NCBI RefSeq assembly: GCF_014230355.1
Contig: NZ_JACLAX010000007.1
Location: forward strand, 62,001 to 126,000
Length of the DNA: 64,000 nucleotides
From: Novosphingobium piscinae
GTDB taxonomy: Bacteria; Pseudomonadota; Alphaproteobacteria; Sphingomonadales; Sphingomonadaceae
Reading direction: 5' to 3'
The translations under genes and the position numbers were made by a program. The notes under the pieces are model-generated. The model did no database searches and was not told the DNA's origin. It worked only from the letters and a program-made list of their open reading frames with translations. This document shows positions 27,459-35,343 of this stretch, one piece after another. Numbering within the stretch: the stretch's first letter is position 1; each line of letters starts with the position of its first letter.

Positions 27459-28653
27459 CGATTGCCTCCGCCGGATCGACTTTCAGCGCGGCATGGATCG
27501 CCAGCAGGCTCGCCAGCGCGCAGATCGCCATGACTGCAAAGAATCCGCGAACGGAATCGGCCGGCAATAGCAGCACGTATTTGGGGAAGAACGGCGCCCA
27601 GAAAGTGGCGGCGATCTTGCCGACGGCAAAGCCGATCAGGCCCAGGCCCAGCGCCTGTTGCAGGATCATGCCGGCAATCGTGCGGTTGCGCGTACCGATC
27701 AGCTTCAGCACGGCGATTTCGCGGATCTTGCCGATGGTCATGGTGTAGATGATGAAGGCGACGATCGCGGCGCTGACGATGGCCAGGATCACCAGGAACA
27801 TGCCGATCTGCCGCGCCGAGTTGGCGATCATCTTGTCGACCAGGATTTCTTCCATCTGCGCGCGGGTATAGACGGTCACGCGCTGCCAGCGCCGGATGGC
27901 GGCGGCAACGGCGTCGGCATCGGCGCTGGGTGCAACGGTCACCAGCACGGCATTGACGTTGGTGCTGCTGGCCTGCGCGGCGTTGACCGCTTCGGCCACC
28001 GCCGGATTGCCCGGCGGGTTCAGCGCCGGGCTGGATGCCGTGCGCGCCCGCTGGCGGACGATGGCATCGGCATCCTTTTCGAACTGGGCTTCCTGCGCGT
28101 CCTTGAGCGACAGGAACAGCATCGGATCACCCCCGGACGAGACCATCCGGCTGGTCAGGCCAACAATGCGATAGGTATTCCGGCGCACTTTCACCTGATC
28201 GCCGATGGCAAAGCCGGTCTTCACATCGGCCACGGCCTCGTAATGACCCTGAACGATCCGGCGCCCGGCCATCAGGTACGGGGGCTGGCCAGGCTCGCCC
28301 GGCTGGGTGACTTCTGCCCCCACCACCATGACCCGCACGTCCTTGCCCCGGTGCGCGATCTGCATGGTCAGATAGGTAACGCCCGCTGCCCGGTCCACCC
28401 CCGCCATGGCGCGGATGGGGCGTTCGGTATCCTCGTTCAGGCTGGAGGGTTCGGCATAGGGGCCGAGCGTGTCCTTCTGCACCACCCACAGATCGGCCCC
28501 GCTGTTGTCGAGCAGGGCCTGGGCATCATCGATCATGCCGCGATAGACCCCGGCCATCGACAGGGTGACGCCGATCAGCAGGCCCAGCCCCACGCCGGTC
28601 AGCACGAACTTGCCCCAGCCATGCAGGATGTCGCGGCCGGCAAGGCTGATCAT
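27451..28653 (-). CDS. FtsX-family ABC transporter permease (DevC/MacB-like)
   Basis: The 400-residue protein has one N-terminal membrane segment (residues ~17-37), a large periplasmic domain and three C-terminal segments from about residue 285 (IGMFLVILAIVSAAIVAFII and onward). The ending LKVDPAEAIGG is typical of MacB/FtsX permeases. It overlaps the adaptor gene by 4 bp and the ATPase gene by 8 bp, so the three proteins are made together. Confidence 0.9.
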   Translation of the reverse strand: MISLAGRDILHGWGKFVLTGVGLGLLIGVTLSMAGVYRGMIDDAQALLDNSGADLWVVQKDTLGPYAEPSSLNEDTERPIRAMAGVDRAAGVTYLTMQIAHRGKDVRVMVVGAEVTQPGEPGQPPYLMAGRRIVQGHYEAVADVKTGFAIGDQVKVRRNTYRIVGLTSRMVSSGGDPMLFLSLKDAQEAQFEKDADAIVRQRARTASSPALNPPGNPAVAEAVNAAQASSTNVNAVLVTVAPSADADAVAAAIRRWQRVTVYTRAQMEEILVDKMIANSARQIGMFLVILAIVSAAIVAFIIYTMTIGKIREIAVLKLIGTRNRTIAGMILQQALGLGLIGFAVGKIAATFWAPFFPKYVLLLPADSVRGFFAVMAICALASLLAIHAALKVDPAEAIGG

Positions 28654-29831
28654 GGCAGCTTGTCGACCACGGTGATGCGGCTGGAGGCCGTGAGCGGCCG
28701 GGCGCTATGCAGGATGACCTGATCGCCCCTCGCGAGGCCGTCCAGCACCTGGACCCAGCCGTCGGAATCTTCCGCGCCGAGCTTCAAGGACACGAATTCC
28801 AGATCGCCGTCACGCATGGCCCAGACGCCCACCGCGCTGCCGATGCGGTGAATGGCGGCATTGGGCAGGGCCAGCGTGCGCTCCCGTGCGGGCAGGCCCA
28901 CCGTCACTTCGGCGAGTTCCCCGATGGGCGGAAGCGCAGCACCCGCATCGAAACTGACCTTGGCCAGCACTTCCTCCGTCACGGCATCAGCCACCGGCTC
29001 CACCCGCAGGATGGCGCCGCGCAACGGGGTGTCGCTCCGCGAGCGCAAGACGATGCGTGCCGGAAGGCCTGCCGCGATGCCACCCGCGCGGGTCTGGTCG
29101 AACCGCGCGTTGATCCAGAGCTCAGCCGGATCGACGATTTCCACGACGGCTTGCCCGGCCACCACGGTTGTACCCGGTTCGGCCAGGCGGCGGACAACCA
29201 GTCCGGCCCTTGGGGCAATCAGGCGCAAGTTGGCCTTCTGCTCTTGCAGGGCTGCACGTTCCGCCCCGGTACGGCCTCGGTCCTGTACAGCTGCCGAACG
29301 GTTGGCCTGCGCGGCGGCAAGTGCCGCCTCGGCGGCTGCCAGGGCCTGGCGTCGCTGGTCCAGTGCTGCGCGGGTCAGCCAGCCGCCCCGGAAGAGTTCT
29401 TCGCCGCGCGCTGCTTCGCTGCGGGCCAGGGCAAGGCGCGCACTGGCATCGGCCACTTGCGAGGCAGCCGCCGCCTCCAGTGCGGCAGAGCGACCGGCGC
29501 TGCCCGATGCGGCGGCGATGCGCTGGTCGAGATCGATCGGGTCGATCACGGCCAGAACCTGCCCGGCTTCCACCCGCTCGCCCACATCAACCGCCAGGCT
29601 GGCGACGCGTCCCGGCGCGGTCGGGCCGATCCGGTGGGTAAAGCGCGCTTCCACCGTGCCGATCCCGAACAGGGCTGGCGTGATTGCGCGCTCCTCCACC
29701 TGAACGACTGTAACCTTGACCGGAGCCAGCGGGCCGGAGCGGAGGGCGACGAATCCAAGCAGGAGCACCAGGGCGGCAAGCACGATCACCAGCAACAGGG
29801 CGCGGCGGCTTTGTGGCAAGGCTATGCGCAT
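28650..29831 (-). CDS. HlyD/RND-type periplasmic adaptor protein
   Basis: The 393-residue protein has an N-terminal membrane anchor (about residues 10-28). A split lipoyl domain is seen with VASLAVDVGERVEAGQVLAVID and LRLIAPRAGLVVRRLAEPG. An Ala-rich coiled-coil hairpin lies between them, and beta-barrel and membrane-proximal domains follow. It would link the FtsX-type permease to an outer-membrane channel encoded elsewhere. It overlaps the upstream tetR gene by 10 bp. Confidence 0.92.
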   Translation of the reverse strand: MRIALPQSRRALLLVIVLAALVLLLGFVALRSGPLAPVKVTVVQVEERAITPALFGIGTVEARFTHRIGPTAPGRVASLAVDVGERVEAGQVLAVIDPIDLDQRIAAASGSAGRSAALEAAAASQVADASARLALARSEAARGEELFRGGWLTRAALDQRRQALAAAEAALAAAQANRSAAVQDRGRTGAERAALQEQKANLRLIAPRAGLVVRRLAEPGTTVVAGQAVVEIVDPAELWINARFDQTRAGGIAAGLPARIVLRSRSDTPLRGAILRVEPVADAVTEEVLAKVSFDAGAALPPIGELAEVTVGLPARERTLALPNAAIHRIGSAVGVWAMRDGDLEFVSLKLGAEDSDGWVQVLDGLARGDQVILHSARPLTASSRITVVDKLP

Positions 29832-30427
29832 GGCGAGGCTCCCAGGCTCTGTCGGAACAAGCCGAACAAGCGCCGGGCAAGGACCGGCATGGCCGTAAAA
29901 TCATCGACCGCGAGACCCTGCATGACCATGCCTTGCACCATGGCGAGGAACAGCACGGTCGCGGCTTCGACGTCAGTGGTGTCCGCGATAGCGCCCGCCT
30001 CCCGGGCAGCGTGAAGCTCGCGGGCTACCCTGGCCCGGTATCCAGCCATCAGGTTGCGGACTATCGCCTTGGTCGGGGTTTCGCCGGCGCGTTGCAGCTC
30101 ACCAAACAGAATACGCGGCACGCCGGGGCTGGCGATGACGAAATCGACATGGGTGGCCAGCATCGCTTCCAGCCGGGCGAGCGGGGAGAGATCGGCTGAA
30201 AGGTTGTCAAACCGATGGTTCAATTCGGCGCAGGTCCATTCGAGCACGGCGGTCCAGATCGCCAGCTTGTCCGGAAAGTGCCGGAACAGCGCGCCCTGCG
30301 AAACACCCATGGCGGCGGCAATCTGCCCGGTGGTCATCACGGCCGGATCATGGGTTGCCGCCAACTCAATCACGGTTGCCACGGTCTCGGTTCGGCGCAA
30401 GTCGGCAGAGAGATAGGGACGGTTCAT
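29822..30427 (-). CDS. TetR/AcrR family regulator of the exporter operon
   Basis: I start the protein at the ATG at 30427 (201 aa), which has AGGG seven bases upstream; ATGs at 30433 and a longer start at 30445 are possible. The N-terminal helix-turn-helix (TTGQIAAAMGVSQGALFRHF, then PDKLAIW) is clear TetR type. The C-terminal ligand domain is not specific. It is the first gene of a four-gene operon with adaptor, permease and ATPase, joined by overlaps. A dyad lies between it and the divergent methyltransferase gene, so it probably represses both. Confidence 0.9.
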   Translation of the reverse strand: MNRPYLSADLRRTETVATVIELAATHDPAVMTTGQIAAAMGVSQGALFRHFPDKLAIWTAVLEWTCAELNHRFDNLSADLSPLARLEAMLATHVDFVIASPGVPRILFGELQRAGETPTKAIVRNLMAGYRARVARELHAAREAGAIADTTDVEAATVLFLAMVQGMVMQGLAVDDFTAMPVLARRLFGLFRQSLGASPCA

Positions 30428-30447
30428 GGCCATACCCTGCCACAAAG

Positions 30448-30465
30448 AAAGCGACTGGTCACTTT
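30448..30465. promoter_or_regulatory. Candidate TetR operator between tetR and methyltransferase genes
   Basis: AAAGCGACTGGTCACTTT is an 18-bp imperfect palindrome (7 of 9 pairs match). It is 21-38 bp before the tetR start and about 52-69 bp before the divergent gene. Size, symmetry and place fit an AcrR/TetR operator; binding is inferred. Confidence 0.5.
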
Positions 30466-30516
30466 TCTTTTTGAACGACGCGGTTATGGTGCGCCGATCA
30501 CCACAGGAGACCCGCG

Positions 30517-31383
30517 ATGACCGACGCCTCCCACCATCATGCCGATGCCCTCAAGTATGAAGACTGGGCCGGCGAAATGGGCGCGCGCTGGCTCGCCAAC
30601 CTCACGGGCTTTGAAAGCACGATTGCGCCGGCGGGCGAGGCGCTGCTGGCCCATGCCGCCTACCAGCCCGGCGACCGCGTGGTGGACATCGGGTTCGGTG
30701 GCGGGGCGACCAGCCTTGCCATTGCTCAGGCCGTCGCCCCGAAAGGTGAAGTCGTCGGCATCGATATTTCACCTGACCTAGCCGCTGCGACGACGCGCCG
30801 TGCGGCGGCTGCCGGAATTGCTAATGCGCGCTTCATTTGCGCCGATGCGGCGACCGTTGCCGTGCCGGAGATGCCGTTCGACCGGCTGTGTTCGCGCTTT
30901 GGCTCGATGTTCTTTTCCGAGCCGGTCCCAGCCTTCGCAAACCTGCGAGGCCTGCTGAAGGCCGGGGGACGGCTCGATCTTGCCGTCTGGGGGCCGCCGC
31001 AGCAGAATCCCTGGATGCTTGAAGGCATGGCCGTCGCCCGCCGTCATATCGAAATGCCTGCGCCCGTGCCGCGCGCGCCGGGACCGTTTGCCTTTGAAGA
31101 TCGGGACTACATGGAAGAAACGCTGGTCGCCGCAGGCTTCAGCAATGTGAATATCGTTGCGACCAAGGGAGAGCTGCCCGTCGGCGGTCCTGGCGCCACG
31201 CCGCAGCAGGCACAGGCCTTCGTGCGCCACGCACTCGCCTTTGGACAGGCGCTGCTCGATTACCCGCCGCAGGTCCAGGAAGCAGCTGCCGCGGAGCTGA
31301 CATCGCTTTACACCAAATACTATCGCCCGGGCGAAGGGGTGATGATGGGGTATGCCATCTGGCTGGTCAGCGCCAATGCCTGA
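30517..31383 (+). CDS. Class I SAM-dependent methyltransferase
   Basis: The 288-residue protein has the SAM-binding motif VVDIGFGGGATSLAIAQA (residues ~52-69) with an acidic residue (GIDISPDL) at the end of strand 2. A UbiE-like methyltransferase_11 core follows with LLKAGGRLDLAVWG. A His-rich start (SHHHADALKYEDWAG) precedes it. Shine-Dalgarno CAGGAG is present. It is divergent from the tetR-exporter operon and shares its operator region, so it may modify or detoxify the exported compound. The substrate is unknown. Confidence 0.85.
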   Translation: MTDASHHHADALKYEDWAGEMGARWLANLTGFESTIAPAGEALLAHAAYQPGDRVVDIGFGGGATSLAIAQAVAPKGEVVGIDISPDLAAATTRRAAAAGIANARFICADAATVAVPEMPFDRLCSRFGSMFFSEPVPAFANLRGLLKAGGRLDLAVWGPPQQNPWMLEGMAVARRHIEMPAPVPRAPGPFAFEDRDYMEETLVAAGFSNVNIVATKGELPVGGPGATPQQAQAFVRHALAFGQALLDYPPQVQEAAAAELTSLYTKYYRPGEGVMMGYAIWLVSANA

Positions 31384-32137
31384 CAATCGCCGCTTTACCA
31401 TACGCTTTGGCTGCGCGTTCCTGCCGGCTGTCCTGCTGTTTGCCGCGCCTGCCATTGCCGAACCCACCCCGGTTACGGTGCGCGTCATCAGTCAGGACGC
31501 CAAGTTTGTTGGCGACAGTACTGGCGGGGCGCAGGTGATCCTGCGCGATGCGGAGAGCGGGCACATTCTCGCCGAGGGCATAACCGCAGGCGGCACCGGC
31601 AATACGGATCGGATCATGCAGTCGACTGGCCGCAGCCCGCTGCGCGCGACGGACGATGCAGCCGCCTTTCACGCAACGCTGGATCTCGTCGGGCCAACCT
31701 TGGTCGAACTGGAGGTCAAGGGCGCGCTTGGCCGCCCAGGTTCCGCCGTCAAGGTTACTGCGCAGCGCTGGATGATGCCTGGAGTGCCGATGACAACCGG
31801 CGACGGCTGGAGCATCGAATTGCCCGGCCTTGCCGTGACGCCCATGGCCAGCCTTGAGCCGGAGGGCCTGCGGATTACGGCGAAGGTCGAGCCGATGTGC
31901 GGTTGTCCGCTGATCCCTGGCGGCCTTTGGGACTCAGCCGATTACGAGGTGGAGGCAAGCCTCTGGCAGGATGGTCATCAGCTTCGCAAGGCGAGACTGG
32001 CATTTGCGACTGCACCCGGCGGTTTCGCCGGGGTGCTGCCGCTGCCGGCGAGCGGGCGCTACACGCTCGTCCTGTTCGGGCACAACACGGTTACCGGAAG
32101 TTCGGGGTTGGGACGGATCGAAGTCCAGGTGCCCTGA
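31376..32137 (+). CDS. Exported protein of unknown function
   Basis: The frame is open from 31352, but the ATG at 31376, overlapping the methyltransferase stop by 8 bp, gives a clean signal peptide (FTIRFGCAFLPAVLLFAAPA, cleaved near AIA). The 253-residue product is beta-rich. It contains an MCGCPLIPGG stretch (near residue 178) with two closely spaced cysteines that could bind metal or form a disulfide. The C-terminal part (LPLPASGRYTLVLFGHN) looks like a beta-sandwich. I do not recognise the family. The overlap suggests it is co-transcribed with the methyltransferase. Confidence 0.7.
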   Translation: MPDNRRFTIRFGCAFLPAVLLFAAPAIAEPTPVTVRVISQDAKFVGDSTGGAQVILRDAESGHILAEGITAGGTGNTDRIMQSTGRSPLRATDDAAAFHATLDLVGPTLVELEVKGALGRPGSAVKVTAQRWMMPGVPMTTGDGWSIELPGLAVTPMASLEPEGLRITAKVEPMCGCPLIPGGLWDSADYEVEASLWQDGHQLRKARLAFATAPGGFAGVLPLPASGRYTLVLFGHNTVTGSSGLGRIEVQVP

Positions 32138-32167
32138 TCTCCACCGTAAGGAAAGGCCTTTGCTGCC

Positions 32168-32638
32168 ATGATCCTGTTCTGGGCCCTGCTGATTGCCTTT
32201 GCGACCGTGGGATTGTGCGTCATCGTCCACTATGAGGCGCTGCGCCTCACCTCGCTCCTCATTCCCCGGCTGACCATCCCGCCGCGACCCAAGGTCCTGG
32301 TGGTGATCGCGGCAGTTTTTCTCGCTCACCTGGCCGAGATCGTGATCTTTGCGGTTACGTACCGGTTGATGCAGCCTTTTCCTCAACTGGGCGAGATCGC
32401 CGGCCACTTTTCCCGAAGCGCGGTCGATTATTTCTACTTCTCGGTCACGAGCTTCACGACGCTCGGCATTGGCGACCTGTTCCCCCACGGCGCCTATCGC
32501 ATCGTGGTTGGTTTTGAATCCCTGACGGGCTTTGGACTGATTGGCTGGTCGGTGTCTTTCACCTATCTTGTCATGCAGGAATTCTGGACCCAGCATGGAC
32601 CCAGGCCAAAGCGCAAAATTGGCCGTGATGAGCGATGA
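32168..32638 (+). CDS. Two-helix potassium-type ion channel protein
   Basis: The 156-residue protein has membrane segments at about residues 3-25, 42-62 and 125-148. A pore loop TSFTTLGIGDLFPHG near residue 100 contains the selectivity-filter signature TxGxGD in the form TLGIGD. This fits the Ion_trans_2 family of small bacterial K+ channels. It lies 30 bp after the exported protein gene. The Ile in place of the usual Tyr or Phe in the filter is unusual; ion selectivity cannot be read from sequence alone. Confidence 0.85.
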   Translation: MILFWALLIAFATVGLCVIVHYEALRLTSLLIPRLTIPPRPKVLVVIAAVFLAHLAEIVIFAVTYRLMQPFPQLGEIAGHFSRSAVDYFYFSVTSFTTLGIGDLFPHGAYRIVVGFESLTGFGLIGWSVSFTYLVMQEFWTQHGPRPKRKIGRDER

Positions 32639-32674
32639 ACGCGCGGCTCACTCAGATCTCCAAGGAGTGACAGC

Positions 32675-33169
32675 ATGCCTAACATCAATCTGGAAGCTGT
32701 CTTGCTGGAAGCGCTGGACGACGAGCGCAAGGCTGAGGCGACTTATGGTGCCGTCATCGAGAAATCTGGCAAGGTCAGGCCCTTCATCAACATTATCGAG
32801 GCCGAACGACGCCATTCCGCAGCGATTGAGCGGCAGATGATACGCCTCGGCTTCGCGATCCCGGCCAATCAATGGCAAGGCAAGGGCATGGCCCCGGCTA
32901 CGCTGGCCGAGGCTTGCAGTATGGCCATCAAGGCTGAGGTCGAGAACATCGCCCTTTACGATCGGCTGCTGCCCGCCATCGCTGACGACTCCGTCCGGCA
33001 TGTCCTCCAGAACCTGCAGGATGCATCGCGAGATAATCACTTACCGGCGTTTCGACGCTGCCTTGAACGTGAGAACGGCGGGGACGGAAGTGGCGGCGCC
33101 AGAGATGGACAGGGAAGTCAGGGGCGACATGGTCGGGGTCGGGGCCCTCGCGGCGGATGCTCGATCTGA
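32675..33169 (+). CDS. Ferritin-like DUF2202 protein
   Basis: The 164-residue protein begins with a four-helix-bundle region: EALDDERKAEATYGAVIE, then PFINIIEAERRHSAAIERQM and EVENIALYDRLLP. The repeated E-x6-Y and E-x2-H pairs are the di-metal ligands expected for ferritin-like proteins of the DUF2202 group. The C-terminal ~35 residues are Gly/Arg-rich and disordered. A Shine-Dalgarno (AAGGAG) precedes the ATG. A redox or metal role fits the surrounding genes but is not demonstrated. Confidence 0.8.
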   Translation: MPNINLEAVLLEALDDERKAEATYGAVIEKSGKVRPFINIIEAERRHSAAIERQMIRLGFAIPANQWQGKGMAPATLAEACSMAIKAEVENIALYDRLLPAIADDSVRHVLQNLQDASRDNHLPAFRRCLERENGGDGSGGARDGQGSQGRHGRGRGPRGGCSI

Positions 33170-33297
33170 TCATGGGGCAGCATCGCCTCCCGAGCTGGAG
33201 CAAGATGCGGCCTCTGCAGTAGGCCGATCGGGCAGGTTTTGGCGCGGTGCTGGTCGCCAGGCTGCAATGTCCCGGCTCTTGCGTAAAGAGGCTACGG

Positions 33298-34125
33298 TTA
33301 CGGCCGTTCCAGCGCCCGGATCGCAATGTCGAGCTGAACGCGGTTAATCTCGCCCGTGTGGACCTGGCGGACCGTGCCATCGCTGGCAATGAACAGGGTC
33401 GTCGGCAGCGCTCCGGCGCCGGTCATCTCGTTCAGCAGCCCTGACGGATCGCTGGCGACATGGGCGGGATCTAGCCCTTGAGCGCGCAGGAAAGCCGTGA
33501 TCTGGGCGGACGCTTCGCCCTGGTTCACCAGCAGGATTTCGGCCCGGCGCTCCGTTGCAGCCGCCTGCGTCAGCATCGGCATTTCGCGGCGGCATGGCGG
33601 GCACCAGGTGGCCCAGAGGTTGAGCACGATGGGCCGCCCCCGCAGGTCCCCGATCCGCCAGGGCGGCAAAGGGGCGGTTTCCGCAGCGACCCGTTCCAGC
33701 GTCAGGGTCTGTGGCAGGCGGAGCGACGACTTGCTCTCTCCAGCAGCCAGGAAGCCGGCCCAGGCCAGCGTCAGGCCGGCCAGTACACCCAGCCCGGCCA
33801 GTACCGGTTTACGGCGGCGCAAGGTCACGATCAGCACCAGTCCGGCGGCCGCCACGCCTGCATGCCAGTTCCATCCGCCCAGCCATGCCTGCAGGGCCGC
33901 GACCGGCTCAAGCGCATAGCTTTCGCGGTATTGCCAGACATGGCCAGCCCGTGCGGCGACGAGGCCCGCCAGCAAGGCCAGGCCTGCCGGCTGCCAGGCC
34001 GCCACGCGATAGCGGCGCACGATCCAGTCCAGTGCCGTCAGGAAAGCTAGCATCAGGCCGACTGCTACGAGGCGGTCGAGCGCCAGTGCCAGCGGGCCAA
34101 TCTGGATGATGTTGTCCGGGTTCAA
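33298..34125 (-). CDS. Membrane-anchored TlpA-like thioredoxin
   Basis: The 275-residue protein has an N-terminal half with about four membrane segments (residues ~10-130), weakly like an Lgt-type membrane domain. A C-terminal periplasmic thioredoxin domain has the active site NLWATWCPPCRREMP (CxxC near residue 174). The cis-Pro loop GALPTTLFI is present. Such proteins reduce disulfides in the periplasm, for example in apocytochrome c. This fits the c-type haem proteins encoded downstream in the same region. It is divergent from the second peroxiredoxin gene. Confidence 0.85.
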   Translation of the reverse strand: MNPDNIIQIGPLALALDRLVAVGLMLAFLTALDWIVRRYRVAAWQPAGLALLAGLVAARAGHVWQYRESYALEPVAALQAWLGGWNWHAGVAAAGLVLIVTLRRRKPVLAGLGVLAGLTLAWAGFLAAGESKSSLRLPQTLTLERVAAETAPLPPWRIGDLRGRPIVLNLWATWCPPCRREMPMLTQAAATERRAEILLVNQGEASAQITAFLRAQGLDPAHVASDPSGLLNEMTGAGALPTTLFIASDGTVRQVHTGEINRVQLDIAIRALERP

Positions 34126-34209
34126 GGTGCCTTGCCGATCATGACCAATATCAATGACGTTGATGCCGCCCAGTCTAGCAGGAAAACGTCCCCGATCTCA
34201 TCGTGAGCC

Positions 34210-34249
34210 TGATCATTGCCATGATTGCAACATTTATCTAAAATGATCA
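34210..34249. promoter_or_regulatory. Spaced inverted repeat upstream of prx-arsR
   Basis: TGATCATT at 34210-34217 and its exact complement AATGATCA at 34242-34249 flank a 24-bp AT-rich spacer. The pair ends 24 bp before the peroxiredoxin start, in the gap shared with the divergent TlpA gene. It could be an operator pair for the ArsR protein encoded downstream; this is inference. Confidence 0.35.
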
Positions 34250-34273
34250 AACCGGGTTGGCAAGGAAGTGTAG

Positions 34274-34954
34274 ATGGACGAGATTGACGGCAATGCGTGT
34301 TACGCGCCTGTGCGCATCGGCGAAGCCGCGCCGGATTTCATCGCCCGTTCGACCGAAGGGATGGTTCGCCTGTCCGACTATCGCGGCCGCTGGCTGGTGT
34401 TCTTCTCTCACCCCGGCGACTTCACCCCGGTCTGCACCAGTGAATTCGTGGCGTTTGCCCGCGCTTTTGAACGCTTCGAGGCTTTGGGGTGCAGCCTGCT
34501 CGGCCATTCGGTCGACAGCCTGTTTTCGCATCTGGCCTGGATCCGTGCCCTGCATGATGACTTGGGTGTTACCGTGCCCTTTCCCATCGTCGAGGATCCC
34601 AACCTTGAGATCGCGCGCGCCTTTGGCATGGTTTCGGCCGAAGCACACAATGCGGCATCAGTGCGCGCGGCCTATTTTATCGATCCGGCTGGCATTGTCC
34701 GCGCGATGAACTGGTATCCGCTCGCCGTCGGCCGCTCGGTCGACGAGATGTTGCGGATTGTTACCGCGCTCCAGCGTACGGAAGACGGACAATGCCTTGC
34801 GCCCGAAGGCTGGCAGCCGGGGGATCCGCTGCTGGCTCCGCCTGGTTTCAGCAAGCAGGAGGCTCTGGCAGCGGGCAAGGCCACGGAATGGTTTTATCGT
34901 CCGGTCAAGGATGAGCCAATCAAGAACAAGCCGACCAAGGACAAGCAGGCATGA
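34274..34954 (+). CDS. Second Prx6-type peroxiredoxin
   Basis: The 226-residue protein has the peroxidatic motif DFTPVCTSEF near residue 55, in the same family as the protein at 25914-26561. Unlike that protein, it has three more cysteines (near the N-terminus, in LGCSLL and in GQCLAPEGW), so an intramolecular resolving cysteine is possible. The tail is lysine-rich and repetitive (KDEPIKNKPTKDKQA). AAGGAA precedes the ATG. Its stop overlaps the arsR start (ATGA), so regulator and enzyme are coupled. Confidence 0.9.
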   Translation: MDEIDGNACYAPVRIGEAAPDFIARSTEGMVRLSDYRGRWLVFFSHPGDFTPVCTSEFVAFARAFERFEALGCSLLGHSVDSLFSHLAWIRALHDDLGVTVPFPIVEDPNLEIARAFGMVSAEAHNAASVRAAYFIDPAGIVRAMNWYPLAVGRSVDEMLRIVTALQRTEDGQCLAPEGWQPGDPLLAPPGFSKQEALAAGKATEWFYRPVKDEPIKNKPTKDKQA

Positions 34955-35343
34955 TGGTGCCGGCATCTGTTCAAACTGCGCCCAGCACCGAGGAGCAGGC
35001 CGAACTGCTGCGCGTACTCGGTCATCCGATGCGCCTTGCCATCCTCAAGGAGTTGACCGGAGGCGAGCGAGCGGTGGGGGATATTGCCGAGCGCACCGGC
35101 CTTGGCCTGTCCGTGCTCAGCCAGCAGCTTGCCATCCTGCGCAAGGCTGCGCTGGTCTCCTCGCGGCGGGAGGCCAAGCAAGTCTTCTATGCGATTGATG
35201 CCGATCAGATGAAGGCGGCCCAGTCCATTCTGGAAGCGTTGGTCCCGGCGGGCGAAGCCAGTGGCGCAAGGCAGGATGCCCGCGCTGCGGATTCCCGGCT
35301 GGGCGCGGCCATGTTTGCGCAGGTCAGCCGCGTCCCCCGCTGA
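34951..35343 (+). CDS. ArsR/SmtB family regulator lacking cysteine
   Basis: The 130-residue protein has a winged helix-turn-helix with LLRVLGHPMRLAILKEL and VGDIAERTGLGLSVLSQQLAILRKAALVSSRREAKQVFYAI. This resembles the SqrR/BigR branch of ArsR. It has no cysteine at all, so the dithiol persulfide- or metal-sensing sites known in that branch are absent. It is translated together with the peroxiredoxin. A second ATG at 34954 is an equally good start. It ends inside the convergent cydC gene (20-bp overlap). Confidence 0.88.
   Translation: MMVPASVQTAPSTEEQAELLRVLGHPMRLAILKELTGGERAVGDIAERTGLGLSVLSQQLAILRKAALVSSRREAKQVFYAIDADQMKAAQSILEALVPAGEASGARQDARAADSRLGAAMFAQVSRVPR

Noticed and set aside
28707..30014. 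435-codon plus-strand frame across the adaptor and tetR genes
   Set aside because: Mirror of the HlyD adaptor and tetR coding strand; no start signal or domain.
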